Assembly: GCF_026745355.1 (NCBI RefSeq)
Contig: NC_079210.1
Span: 12,589,023-12,653,022, forward strand
From: Beta vulgaris subsp. vulgaris
Taxonomy: Eukaryota > Streptophyta > Magnoliopsida > Caryophyllales > Amaranthaceae
DNA length: 64,000 bases
Direction of reading: 5' to 3'
Shown: positions 31,322-42,855 of the stretch, one piece after another
Layout: every line of letters starts with the position of its first letter
Position numbering within the stretch: position 1 is the stretch's first letter
Position numbers and translations under genes: made by a program
Notes under the pieces: model-generated
The model's input: the letters and a program-made list of their open reading frames with translations, nothing else
The model's database searches: none
Told to the model about the DNA's origin: nothing

Positions 31322-34300
31322 ACATCCTCTGGAGCAGTCGACTTTTATTGTCCTTGTTTGGATTGTAGAAATGTGAGCAAGGTTAGTAGTATACATGTGG
31401 TTAGGGAGCATGTCTTTCGCCGTGGGTTTAGGCCTCAATACCACTATGGTTTGGCATGGTGACAGGGAGGTATATGGGAAGCTCTGGAGTAAAGAATGAT
31501 GTATGTGAAGAAAAAGAAGGATGATGATGAGTTAGGGGATGAGAATTTGGATGATGAATTTGGAGATGAGATAGGGATCGGGTAGACGAGATGATACACG
31601 AGGTTGAAGATCAGTCGTGTAGACGACCTCGTATTTTTGAGTCTATGTCTCAGGCTGCTGAAAAGCCGTTGTATCCAGGTTGTACAAAGTACACCAAACT
31701 TTCCGCGTGGTAACACTGTTCAACATTAAGTCGAACGCTGGTTGGACGGACTCTAGTTTCACATCGTTGTTGGAAGTTTTAGCTGAGATGCTCCCTGATG
31801 GAAATGAACTGCCAAAGTCGTACTATTATGCGAAGAAGTGATGTGTCCTTTGGGTTTAGAGTACGAGCGGATACATGCTTGTCCTAACGATTGTGTGCTT
31901 TATCGTAATGAGTATGAGCATTTACATGAGTGTCCACGTTGTGGATTGTCGAGGTACAAGCGTGAAGGAGCTGGAGGTAGTGAAGGACCACCAGCCAAGG
32001 TGTTGTGGTATCTACCCATAATACCTAGATTTAAGCGCATGTTCTCAATTAAAGGAGATGCGAAGAATTTGAGGTGGCATGCAGATCGTAGGAAGAAAGA
32101 CGGTCTGCTCAAGCATCCGGCTGATTCGCCTGAGTGGAAAACTATCGACAGGGTGCATAAGTCATTTGGTAATGAGGATAGGAATCTGAGGCTTGGATTA
32201 TGTACGGATGGCATGAACCCTTTTGGCAATCTCAGCTCGCAGCATAGTACATGGCCAGTAGTTTTAGTGGTTTACAACTTGCCTCCTTGGTTGTGCATGA
32301 AACGCAAGTACATGATGTTGTCGCTTCTTATATCGGGGCCCAAACAACCTGGAAATGACATAGATGTATACCTTCAGCCGCTTGTTGAAGATTTACAGAA
32401 GATGTGGAACGAAGGAGTGTTAGTATTTGATGCGTATGCTAATGAGATGTTCACTCTGCGTGCCATGCTTTTTTGTACTATGAACGATTATCCAGCTTAT
32501 GGGAACTTATCTGGGTATAAGACTAAAGGAAAACAACCTTGCCCGATTTGTTTAGATGACATGAAATCTACACACCTTAAGGGCTGCAAACATGTGTATA
32601 TGCGCACACGAAGGCTCCTCAGCCGCGACATCCCTATCGGTTTAAGAAGAAGGCATTCGATGGGACGGTTGAAGAAGAAGTTGCTCATAGACCATTAACT
32701 GGTACTGAAGTTTATAATCAGGTGAAGGGCATTGAAACAGTCTTTGGTAAACCTGCTAGTGAGGTTGATGACCTACAGGATTATGGAAAAAACAGTCCAT
32801 TTTTTGGAAACTCCCATATTGGAAAGATCTAAAGGTCAGACATTGTTTGGATGTCATGCACATAGAGAAGAATGTTTGTGAAGCTATTATCGCGACACTT
32901 ATGAATATTCCGGGCAAGACAAAAGATGTTAAGGCGTCACGACTTTACTTGGAAAAAGAGGGATTCGACCAGAGTTGTGGGCTCAGAAAAGGGACGGAAG
33001 GAAGAAGAAAAGGAGGGAGGAAAGGGTTGATGATGAAACTCAGAAAAGTAAAAAGGTGGAGGATTCGGAGAAGAATTATTTGCCACCAGCTTGCTACACG
33101 ATGTCGCGTGCAGAGAAACGGATTTTTTGCGAGTCATTGTATGGCATTAAGGTCCCTACTGGCTACTCATCGAATATGAAGCGCTTTGTTACCTTAAATG
33201 GTGAGTTGAAGTTATCGAGTATGAAATCGCACGATTGTCATGTCATGATGCAAGTATTCTTACCGATTGCAATTCGTGGGATACTTCCAAAGCATGTGAG
33301 GCACACCATTACAGAACTGTGTTCATTTTTTCATTCAATGCAGCAAAGTCCTAGACCCGTCGACCCTCGATTCCTTGCAGCCAGAGTAGTTGAAACTCTA
33401 TGCAAATTTGAGATGTATTTCCCCCCGCATTCTTTGACATTATGGTCCATCTCATTGTCCATCTAGTTCGAGAAATTAAGCTGTGTGGTCCAGTGTTTTT
33501 GAGGTGGTGCTATCCTTTTGAGAGATATATGGGAACTTTGAAAGTAAAGTTCGAATCCTGCACAACCAGAAGGTAGTATAATTCAAGGGATTGTGGGTGA
33601 AGAGATCAGTAATTTTGTGGCTGAGTATTTTGCTAGTGTTGATCCTGTTGGACTTCCGACATCCCGACACGAGGGCAGACTTGAGGGCAAGGGTACAATT
33701 GGTTCAAAATTGATCACACCTTCCGTAGAAAAGCGTAAACAAGCTCACTTATTTGTATTGCATCACGTACCAGATGTCCATCCTTATTTAAGTGAACATA
33801 TGGAGGAATTACGTGTTAGCAATCCTGGAAAAGGAGTGAGGGCATTGACGCAAATGCATAACAAGACTTTCATTGATTGGTTTCATAAACGAGTACTCAA
33901 TGATTTGGATGAAAGTGTTCTGAAACAGTCAAGTGGTTAGCATTTGGTCCTTGTGAAACTATACGCTCTTATGAGGGTTATGATATTAATGGGTATACGT
34001 TTTGGACTGAACGTCAAGATCTAAAGTCAAGATCGCAACAAAATAGTGGTGTTTCACTTGTGGCGTCGTCTACACAATATGCAAGCTCGAAAGATAAGTC
34101 GCCTGTACATGCTGAAAGCAACTATTATGGGCGAATACAAGAAATATGGGAGCTGGACTACTGTACTTTTAATATTTGCCTCTTGTGTTGCAAGTGGGTT
34201 GACATAATCGACGTTGTGTAAGAAACGATGATCCTTGCGGTTTCATCTTGTTGACCTTAGTCGCTACCTGAAACTGAGGAGCCATTTGTAATTGCATCAC

Positions 34301-34566
34301 AAGTCAAGCAAGTATTTTTTAACACTGATCCTGCTGATCATAAGTGGTCAATTGTTGTACCTGGTAAAAGGAGTATCCTCGGTATTGGTGATGTTGATAA
34401 TGAGGAAGAATATGATGCATTTGAGGACCTCCCCCCTTTTACCTATCCTGAAATTAATGTGGAAGATGATGTGAATATATCGGAGAACTATATGCGTGTA
34501 GATCACACGGAAGGGATACATGTACTTGAAGATCCTAAGAAACGGTGGAAGGTCAATAAATCATGA
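31322..34566 (+). pseudogene. CACTA TNP2-type transposase, frameshifted
   Basis: Fragments in order: a transposase-associated zinc motif (CPCLDCRN...VREHVFRRGF, 31345-31450); a GWTDSSFT...LLPDGN-like segment (31740-31840); the TNP2 core in the open frame 31838-32698 (ERIHACPNDC, CPRCGLSRYK, NPFGNLSSQHS, CPICLDD); the VMHIEKNVCEAI segment (32850); a DUF4218-like segment (33060-33540, LPIAIRGILP, WCYPFERYMGTLK); and a DUF4216-like segment (33940-34566, YTFWTERQD, PADHKWSIV, KKRWKVN). This protein cuts and moves CACTA elements. At least five frameshifts or stops separate the pieces (near 31715, 31842, 32625, 32830 and 33590), so no full-length product is expected. Confidence 0.9.
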
Positions 34567-34599
34567 GACATAAACTCAGGTCTGTGTAATTTCTCCAAT

Positions 34600-35690
34600 T
34601 TGTAACTATTTTGGCCTTTTCGCTCCCAAATCGTATTATCAAGTATTTAACCCAAATTTCTTTGAACATGATTATATGAGCATAATATAACTAGTATGTA
34701 GATTTTAGGCTTAATTTGTTGTTGGTTGCATTTCGGGAACGAAAAGGCCATTTCCGGGCCTATTTTGGCCTTTTCGCTCCCAAATCGTACTTATCGAGTA
34801 ATTTAACCCCAAATTCTCTTTGAACATGATTATATGAGATAATATAACTAGTGTAGATTTTAGGCTTAATTTGTTTGTTGCATTTCGGGAACGAAAAGGC
34901 CATTTCCGGCCTATTTTGGCCTTTTCGCTCCCAAATCGTACTTATCAAGTATTTAACCCCAAATTCTCTTTGAACATGATTATATGAGGATAATATAACT
35001 ATATGTATATCTTGGCTTTAATTTGTTTTTGATTGAATTTCGGGAACAAAAAGGCCATTTCGGGGCTATTTTGGCCTTTTCGCTCCCAAATCGTACTTAT
35101 TGAGTTTTAACCCCAATTCTCTTTGAACATGTAATGAGGCATAATATAACTAGTGTTTAGATTCTTAGACTTTCATTTTTTGTTTGTTGCATTTCGGGAA
35201 CGAAAAGGCCATTTCGGGGTTATTTTCGCCTTTTCGCTCCCAAATCGTACTTATTGAGTCATTTAACCCCAAATTCTCTTAGGGTTACATTATATGAGGC
35301 ATAATATAAATAATGTGTAGATTCTTAGACTTGAATTTTTTGTTTGTTGCATTTCGGGGCTATTTTCGCCTTTTCGCTCCCAAATCGTACTTATCGAGTC
35401 ATTTAACCCGAAATTCTCTTTGAACATCAGTATATGAGGCATAATATAACTATTATGTAGATTCTTAGGCTTGCATTTGTTGTTGGTTGCATTTCGGGAA
35501 CGAAAAGGCCACTTTAGGCCTATTTATGCCTTTTTGTGTCCAATTCCTATTTCTCGAGTCATTTAACTTCATTTTCTTTTTGAATATGATAAAATGAAAT
35601 ATATTATAACTGGTGTGTAGAGTTTTAGGCTTGCATTTGTTTCTTTTTGAATTTCGGGAAGGTATATGTCATTTCAGGAATTTCGGGAAG
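34600..35690 (+). repeat. Tandem repeat, about seven units of about 155 bp
   Basis: TTTTGGCCTTTTCGCTCCC recurs at about 34612, 34765, 34913, 35068, 35221, 35359 and 35520 (degenerate). Each unit also contains CGAAAAGGCCA, the inverse of TGGCCTTTTCG about 14 bases away, giving an 11-bp stem. The same unit reappears at 40190-40690 and once in element G. Confidence 0.88.
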
Positions 35691-35699
35691 ACTTGCATT

Positions 35700-36110
35700 T
35701 AAGTCCCCGTTCTACACTCCCCTCCCACTGCACACCACCCCCCACTGGCCCCCTTCCCCTGCGAACCCCCCCACTGCCGCCCCTCCCCCCACTACCCCCC
35801 TCCACTGCTGCCCCCTCCTACTACACCCTCCCCACAGCCCCTGCACACCCTCTTTTGCTGCCCCCCCCCCCACAGCCCCTTGCCCCCTCCCAACTCCCCT
35901 GCACACCCTCCCCACAGCCCCCCCTCTATACATCCCCAACACCCCCTGCACCCTCTGCACACCCCCTGTCCCCCTCCCCAATCCCCCCTGCACCCTCCCC
36001 ACAGCCCCCTGCCCCCTCCCCATTGCTTCCCCTTCCGCTGCACACCCCTCCCACTGGCCCCTCCCCACTACTGCCCCCTCCCCACTGCACAGCCCCCTCC
36101 CGCCCTAAAT
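35700..36110. repeat. C-rich low-complexity tract
   Basis: Runs of CCCCTCCCC and CCCTGCACACCCTC. It is approximately the reverse complement of the G-rich tract at 40990-41425. Pro-rich ORFs here (35647-36334) and Gly-rich ones on the other strand are compositional. Confidence 0.85.
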
Positions 36111-37738
36111 GTGAATTTTTTTCTAGTAATGCATATATTCGTACAATTTCAGGGACATGGCGGAGGTGCATACAGATACGAGTGCGGAACACACTACCGA
36201 GGATGAGTCTTTTGATTACCAAAAGGAGCGGGGTAAATTGGTTAAGGCTCGCCGTGAAGAAAAAGATGCACAAAGGCCAAGTAAGTAATTGGCGACGAAA
36301 AAGAGAAAAGGAAGGGGACCTACAAAGTCACTAGGGAAACCCACCCTAATGACTTTGGAGTACGATGATTTGGGGCAACCTTGTGGAAAATGGCGTCAAA
36401 AGTATGCCATGCAAGATGGGATTTGCATGCATAAGCTCTCCATTCTCCACTCATGGAAAGAGGTGCCCGAGTCTTTGAAAAAGACGATTTGGGAAGATAC
36501 TATGGTAAGCTTCGCGTACAATAACATTTAGAATCTTAACACTTTAGTTAAATATACTATGTAATATTTACTAATTTGTGAAATGCGTTTTTTGTAGAAT
36601 CAATTCAATATTGAAAATGATGAAGCCAAGAAGAATGTGTTTCTATCCGCGGTTGCCCAGAGATTCAGAGACTTCAAGGCCAAGTTAGTGTCGGGGTGGA
36701 TCACGAAGTGGAGAAAAGTCGTGGGTACAAAGAAGAAGAAAATCTACGGGGGAGAAACACACACCGGTTCCTAGGCTTCACCGGACAATCATTTGAGGCG
36801 CCCTCCAAATTACCATATCACATATGGAGTCATATCACACCTGAGGAGTGGCAAGCATTTGTTGCACAAAAAACAACCCCGGAAGTTGTTGTAAGAATAT
36901 TTTACTTGCTAAGATTTAATACTCTTAGATTTAATAAACACCTAACCTTTGTTTATAATTGTGTGTTTCAGGCATCTCGTAAGAAAATTAGCGCGAATGC
37001 AAAAGCTAGGAAGTACTATCACCATCTGGTTGCTCAGTCGTACGGGCAGGCAAGAGATACGTGGATGTATAGCCATTACCCCACGATTGGGTCAACAAAG
37101 GCAACAGGCACTAGCTTTACGACGACAGTTGCACAGCCTCGGCAACCAGATAGAGTGCTCGATTGGTGGTGTTCGATGCATGGGGTTGATGCAAAGGGAC
37201 AGAGAGTCTTGCCTGATCCCGGAACACAACAGATAGCTAATGCCATTGTAAGTACATGTTATAAGTTTTTGATAAGGTATATATAATATAACTTGTTCGC
37301 TCACGAGCATTTCTCTCTTATCCTTATGTAGATTGGCTTGAAGGAAAAGGACGCAACTGGTGAGTTCACTCCTAAGGGACAAATTGATGCCTTACACGAG
37401 ACTTTAGGACGGGACCAATATGGACGTGTAAGGGGCGTAGGAGGTGTCCGCCTCGGGGTGAGAAAGGTGTATGGTGATCAATACACCTCTACGTCAAAAT
37501 CCAGTGCCTCCAGTGTGAATTCGGCAACTTCCATAGATGTGGAGGCTATGAAAACTGCAATTCGGGAGGAGCTTAGAGCGGAGATGACTCAGAATTTCAA
37601 CGCCATTTTGGCGCAGATGGGCTTACCGACTTTTGGTGCTTTCCAGTAGGGCAGTGTTCTTACGCAGCCTGATCCAGTTTCGGAGTTCACGGTAATCACT
37701 TAATATCACAACTATTGTTCTTAAATGCATGAAATGAT

Positions 37739-37739
<1 letters not shown>

Positions 37740-37806
<67 letters not shown>

Positions 37807-38141
37807 TGTTTCATAGACTAACTATGAATAGAGTTTTTTTTTAAAGGAAGAGACACCAGGTGAGCTATTAGCTCGAGGAGATGGTCATGGCAGTTTCATT
37901 CTCGTTGCCTATGGCCAAGCACAACCCCCAAGGGACCGGGTATGATTGCACAACCAGTCAGTCGCTGATATTCACTATATGGTCAGCGTTTCAGATATTA
38001 TGCCCGGTTTCGAAGAATTACCTCTTCCGCTGCCGAATGCAGAAGTTGGTCTACAGTCAGTGACTAATGCCCTTGGCAATTATGTTCTATGGCCGCGTAC
38101 GTGCATTGGTGCGGTTATCAGATGAGGTATATATGTATATG

Positions 38142-38174
<33 letters not shown>

Positions 38175-38402
38175 GTATATGTATATATATGTATATGTAT
38201 ATGTATATATATGTATATGTATATGTATATATATGTATATGTATATGTATATATATGTATGTATATATATATATATGTATATGTATATGTATATGTATAT
38301 ATATATATATGTATATGTATATGTATATGTATATATATGTATATGTATATATATATATATGTATATGTATATGTATATATATGTATATGTATATGTATAT
38401 GT

Positions 38403-38458
<56 letters not shown>

Positions 38459-38699
38459 GTATATGTATTATATATATATATAATATATATATGTATATGT
38501 AATATAATATAATATATGTAATGATTATATATATATGTATATGTATATATATATATGTATATTATATATATATATGTTATGTATATATATATATATTGTA
38601 TATTATATTATATATTATGTATATGTATAATATATATCTATATATATACATATGTATTATATTGTATATGTATATGTATATATATATCTATATATATAC

Positions 38700-38785
<86 letters not shown>

Positions 38786-38880
38786 GTATATATATATATG
38801 TATATATATACATATGTATATATATATGTACATATGTATATATATATGTACATATGTATATATATATGTACATATGTATA

Positions 38881-38930
<50 letters not shown>

Positions 38931-38935
38931 CTATT
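37740..38935. repeat. TA and TATATG microsatellite, about 0.85 kb in total
   Basis: A pure TA run at 37741-37793 followed by GTGTGT, then TATATG/TATATA arrays from about 38131 to 38935. They occupy two introns of the Transposase_24-Ulp1 gene, with an exon (37847-38126) between. The Tyr/Ile-rich ORFs on both strands are artefacts. Confidence 0.93.
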
Positions 38936-40189
38936 GTTTTCTTTTATAGTTCCTATATATATATGATTATCAGTAATATCTTTTTAATTTGACTAATTAC
39001 TAGGGTTCGGGGAAGGCCGGCAAGAAGGGAAAGAAGACATGTTCACCTCAGGACGGCGACGTGATAAAGTGGAGAAAGTAAATGTTTCTATGACAAATTG
39101 TCGACTCATTACGGAGATCGAGGTGGTGCAAGGCCTTACTTCTCCGTGGTTTTGGCTACATGAGTGCGCTAACGATTTAACCGATGAAGCAATGATTGAG
39201 ATACAATTGTCGCACCACCAATTCCACTACTTTGAGGATACATCGACCTTCATTTCTAAGGTTGATATTAAAGAATTCTTACGTGGGGAAGAGTTGAATG
39301 TTTTCATGATACAAACATTCATGAGGTAATACTTTAGTATATAAATTAAATATGCATTATATATACATATATATGCCTTAATTAAGTAGTTTCAATTCAA
39401 CTAACTTCCATAATAAGTAAGTTTTCTTTTAATCAATATGATTTCTCAGGCTATTATACAATGAATTGATTGCATCTAGTGAGCCAATGTTTGGTTGGTT
39501 ATGTCCAAGCATAGTACGAGATGACAGTTGCTTAAGAAACAAAAAGGAGTTGAAAGAGTATCTCAAGTCTTCTTTGAAAACATGTTCTCGTCTTGGATAT
39601 AAGATCATTCTTCTTCCTTATATTGAATCGTATGCTTCTTAAACTCACTTTACTTTAATTATATTGACCTATTAGTTGTTCTACGATTAATAATAACTAT
39701 ATTTTATTGTTGTAGGAATCATTGGACACTGATTGCAATATGTTTGTCACGTAACGAAGCCTACCACTTTGATTCTTTGTGTAAACAAACACCACAGCCC
39801 TTACTAGTCAAATCATTGTTAAATAGGTAGCCTAATCGAAACTCAATATATGCGCACTTATTAATATTAAATGTACATCTAATCTTATAATAATGTATTG
39901 ATGTAGTCTGATGAAGGAGGTTAATGCAATAGGACTTCGAGCACCAAAATCTCCTGTTTGGCATTCAGTCGAGGTAACATGACTAATTTTTTTTCCTTAT
40001 ATAGAAACACATAATACACATCTAACATCAATGTCATTTATTGCATCCTTTGGTGAATTTAGTGTCCGCAACAAGAAGGTGGACTTGCGTCTAGGTATTA
40101 CGTCATGAGGTTCATGCTCGATATCGTCAACTGTTGCGCACATGTTGATGATCTTCAAAATGTATGTAACTTATTAATTAATTAGTATA

Positions 40190-40690
40190 TGCTAGTTTCG
40201 GGGTTATTTTTGCCTTTTACGCTTCAAAATCGTATTTATTGATGCATTTAACCCCAAATTCAGTTTGAACATGATTATATGAGGCATAATGTAACTATTG
40301 TTTAGATTTTTAGGTTTCCAATTGTTGTTTGTTGCATTTCGGGAACGAAAAGGCCATTTCCGGCCTATTTTGGCCTTTTCGCTCCCAAATTGTACTTATC
40401 AAGTCATTTAACCCCAAATTCTCTTTGAACATCATTATATGAGGCATAAGATAACTAGCATGTAGATTCTTAGGCTTTCATTTGTTGTTGGTTGCATTTC
40501 GGGAACGAAAAGGCCATTTCCGGCCTATTTTGGCCTTTTCGCTCCCAAAATGTACTTATCAAGTCATTTAACCCCAAATTTTCTTTTAACATCATTATAT
40601 GAGGCATATTATAACTAGTGTGTAGACTTTTAGGCTTGCATTTGTTTTTGATTGAATTTCGAGAAGGTATATGTCACTTTTAGAACTACT
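40190..40690 (+). repeat. Second block of the 155-bp repeat, three units
   Basis: Units at about 40200, 40364 and 40528 with the same CGAAAAGGCCA/TGGCCTTTTCG stem, lying in the last intron of the Transposase_24-Ulp1 gene. Confidence 0.85.
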
Positions 40691-40989
40691 AACTACGGTA
40701 AAATGATTGAATTCTTATATATGTGTTTATTCCTTGGTTGTTTTGCAAGGTTTATAATGAAAAGAAATCCACGCCAAGTTTGCGGAACTTCACCAAAGAA
40801 GAAATAGATGAAGTTCGGGATAAGTTGGCGTCCCACATTATCGATGATTGCATATGATACATTTTAGCTCGAATGTACTAGTTTCTATCAATTATATGTA
40901 CACTTTTTACATTATTAAATATATTTAAAGTTAATTATTACCTTTCTCCACTTGTCATATATTATTGCATTTGCATTTTTTTTTTTGTC

Positions 40990-41425
40990 GAAGGGAGGTT
41001 TTGGGTGGGGGGTGGGGGCTGCTGAGTGGGCTGGGGATGGGGGTGTAGGGCTGGTGGCAGGGGTGTGGCTGGGGTGTGGCGGGGGTGTGCAGGGGTGGGA
41101 TGGGTGTTGTGCAGGGTGGGCTGGGTGCTGTGCAGGGGTGGGCAGGGGGTGTGCAGGGGTGGGCTGGGGTGGTGTGTACGGTGGGCAGGGGGTGGGCAGG
41201 TGTGGGCAGGGGTGGGCAGGGGTGTGGCTGGGGTGGGCAGGGTGTGCTGGGTGTGCAGGGGGTGGGCAGGGGGTTTGGGTGGGAAGGGAAAGGCTGGCAG
41301 GAGGTCTAGGTTGGTGTGCTGGGTATGGGCAGGCTGGGTGGGTGTGCTGGGGGTGGGATGGGGTGGGCAGGCTGGGTGTGCAGGGGGTGGGCAGGGGCTG
41401 TGGGTAGGAAGGGAAAGGCTGGCAG
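40990..41425. repeat. G-rich low-complexity tract
   Basis: GGGTGGGCAGGGG-type runs over about 430 bases with many GGG and GGGG blocks, hence quadruplex-prone on the plus strand. It is the approximate inverse of the C-rich tract at 35700-36110. Confidence 0.88.
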
Positions 41426-41465
41426 CAGATCTGCATTAATTTTCAAAAAAATAAAAAAATAAAAA

Positions 41466-41735
41466 CGAAGGGCTGCGCGTTTTTTAACAAGGGTTGCGCT
41501 AGTTGAAACACCCGCAACCCTTATTGCTTAGAAGGGCTGCGCTTGTTAAAAAAGCGCAGCCCTTCATAGTAGGAAGGGCTCATAGGCTGCAGCCCTTCAA
41601 TCTTAGAAGGGCTACGCTTTTTCCTAAAAAGCGCAACCTTCCTAAAAAGCCCAGCCCTTCTTAAAAAGTGAAGGGCTGCTGTCAAAAAGCGCAGCCCTAA
41701 AGGCCTTTTTTAGCGCAGCCCTTCCTTATTTTTCC
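41466..41735. repeat. Right subterminal repeats of element F
   Basis: Copies of AAGGGCTGCGC and GCGCAGCCCTT in both orientations, as at 29780-30066. Confidence 0.85.
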
Positions 41736-41742
41736 ACTTGTG

Positions 41743-42855
41743 GAAGGACTTGGCATCAAGAGGTCTTCATTAACCTAATGAAATGAGTCATCATCAAGAG
41801 AATCCACGTGGAGATGATCAACATCTTCTAACTAGGGGCATCACTTCCTTCCAAAGGGAAAGTAGCCACTTTTTCCAACTGGGGGCAGCATCGCTAGAAA
41901 AAAGAGGGGGGTGGTTGATAATAAATTCATCAACAAAGCCACCCCTTTAAATTTAATTCTTGGTCAACGATATTAGAAGTACCTACTATCCAAGTTGGAG
42001 GATGGCTAGCAGAGCTAAGAGGTGATGAATTATCAGAAGAAGGATCATTAGGAGTCCTAGGTTCAATGTCATCAAATCTGGACATACTTTGGATTAAATA
42101 GTCAATATTCCAAAATAAGAGTAACATTTCCTCTAAAAAGAGTAAAGATGGTGTTCATACCTTTTTTTACTCTTTGGAGTTTCCTTCTAAGAAAACATTG
42201 AGATATTGGCTGGAAATCATCTTCATCAGAAGAGATTACATATTGTTGTGCCTCAGAAGAAACTTTCAACTTACGGTGTTTCCAGATGGAATGTCTTGAA
42301 GGTTTGGAAGCAAAAAGGCAATTGTAATCTCTTTTTCTTATAGCTCTCTTAAAAGGGTCAAACTGCTCCATTGGCCCCATTGATCGATGTTCTCCACAGT
42401 CTGAACATCTCCACGGGAGATCCCTAATTATAAGCAGCATCATATCCTCATCTTGGAAAGAAGCATGGAGTTCAACCCTTTAGTTTATTGTGGCCCAATA
42501 GAGTTTGTCATATCTAGAATCTTTTTTCCATGCCATCAGGCAATCTTAGCTTTATCTTGCCAGCTTTAGCTAAGAAGCAAAATAATTTGCAAGGAAGATT
42601 TAGTAATGCTCATTTCTACTGAAAGTTATAAAATAAGTAAGGTGTGAAATCACTTAAAGCCTAAGAAAAGTTGATTCTCAAAGCACGCCAGGGCATCAGA
42701 ACATGTCAAGTTATCCGAGAATATATGATCCCACCACAAATGGAAGCCTTGAACAACTTTGGTGATCCATTTCCAAAGAGAAATAGAGATGGAAGTAATG
42801 TTTAGAGTTTTACTCTCAAGGGCTCTACTCTCTTTAAAACAACCCCTTGAAGTAA
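41743..42855 (-). pseudogene. Middle part of the antisense PMD-type reading region
   Basis: Minus-strand frames 42901-42650 (SRALESKTLN...WKWITKVVQGFHLWWDH) and 42443-42102 (RCSDCGEHRS, then SSDEDDFQP) with a gap between them that looks like an intron or decay. The first frame continues directly from the PMD frame right of element H after removing H and one TAA duplication. The left side is cut by element F. The W-rich segment is typical of the region after the PMD core. No catalytic function is claimed. Confidence 0.6.

Larger units (their letters stand above)
36157..40857 (+). pseudogene. Transposase_24-Ulp1 protease fusion gene of element F
   Basis: Exons inferred from splice signals and from G: 36157-36504 (start MAEVHTD, block GPTKSLGK...GQPCGKWRQKY), 36598 to about 36893, 36972-37247, 37332 to about 37692, 37847-38126, 39003-39325, 39450-39629, 39716-39826, 39907-39973, 40063-40161, 40750-40857. 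The first four form a Transposase_24 (Ptta/En/Spm) DNA-binding module. The last ones form a C48 Ulp1/SENP-like protease with NHWTLIAI (His) and YHFDSL (Asp). The position of the usual catalytic Cys reads LASRYYVMRF: Ser (TCT, 40090-40092) instead of Cys. Other lesions are TAA near 36284, a frameshift near 36720 and TAG at 37647. Ulp1-type enzymes process or remove SUMO; the role in CACTA elements is unclear. This copy is probably inactive. Confidence 0.82.
29763..41742 (+). mobile_element. CACTA transposon F, about 12 kb, with transposase and Transposase_24-Ulp1 genes
   Basis: The ends are imperfect inverted repeats: CATTTAAAAGGGGAAAAAAAGGAAGGGCTGC-type on the left and the complement of CACAAGTGGAAAAATAAGG on the right. 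The CACTA core has drifted. Flanking bases CAA and GAA could be a mutated 3-bp duplication. Subterminal arrays of GGGCTGCGCTTTTT and its inverse occupy about 300 bases at each end. Inside are a TNP2-type transposase pseudogene, a tandem-repeat block, a C-rich tract, a Transposase_24-Ulp1 gene with a large TATATG microsatellite, a second block of the same repeat, and a G-rich tract. It interrupts the minus-strand PMD region. Confidence 0.88.

Noticed and set aside
35647..36334. Pro-rich ORFs up to 222 residues (and Gly-rich antisense ORFs)
   Set aside because: They follow from the C-rich tract; no start context, no domain, all frames open together.
38067..38992. Long Tyr/Ile-rich ORFs on both strands
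   Set aside because: They are translations of the TATATG/TA microsatellite; open in several frames only because the repeat contains no stop in phase.
40952..41439. Gly/Trp-rich ORFs and a Pro-rich antisense ORF
   Set aside because: Composition of the G-rich tract only.
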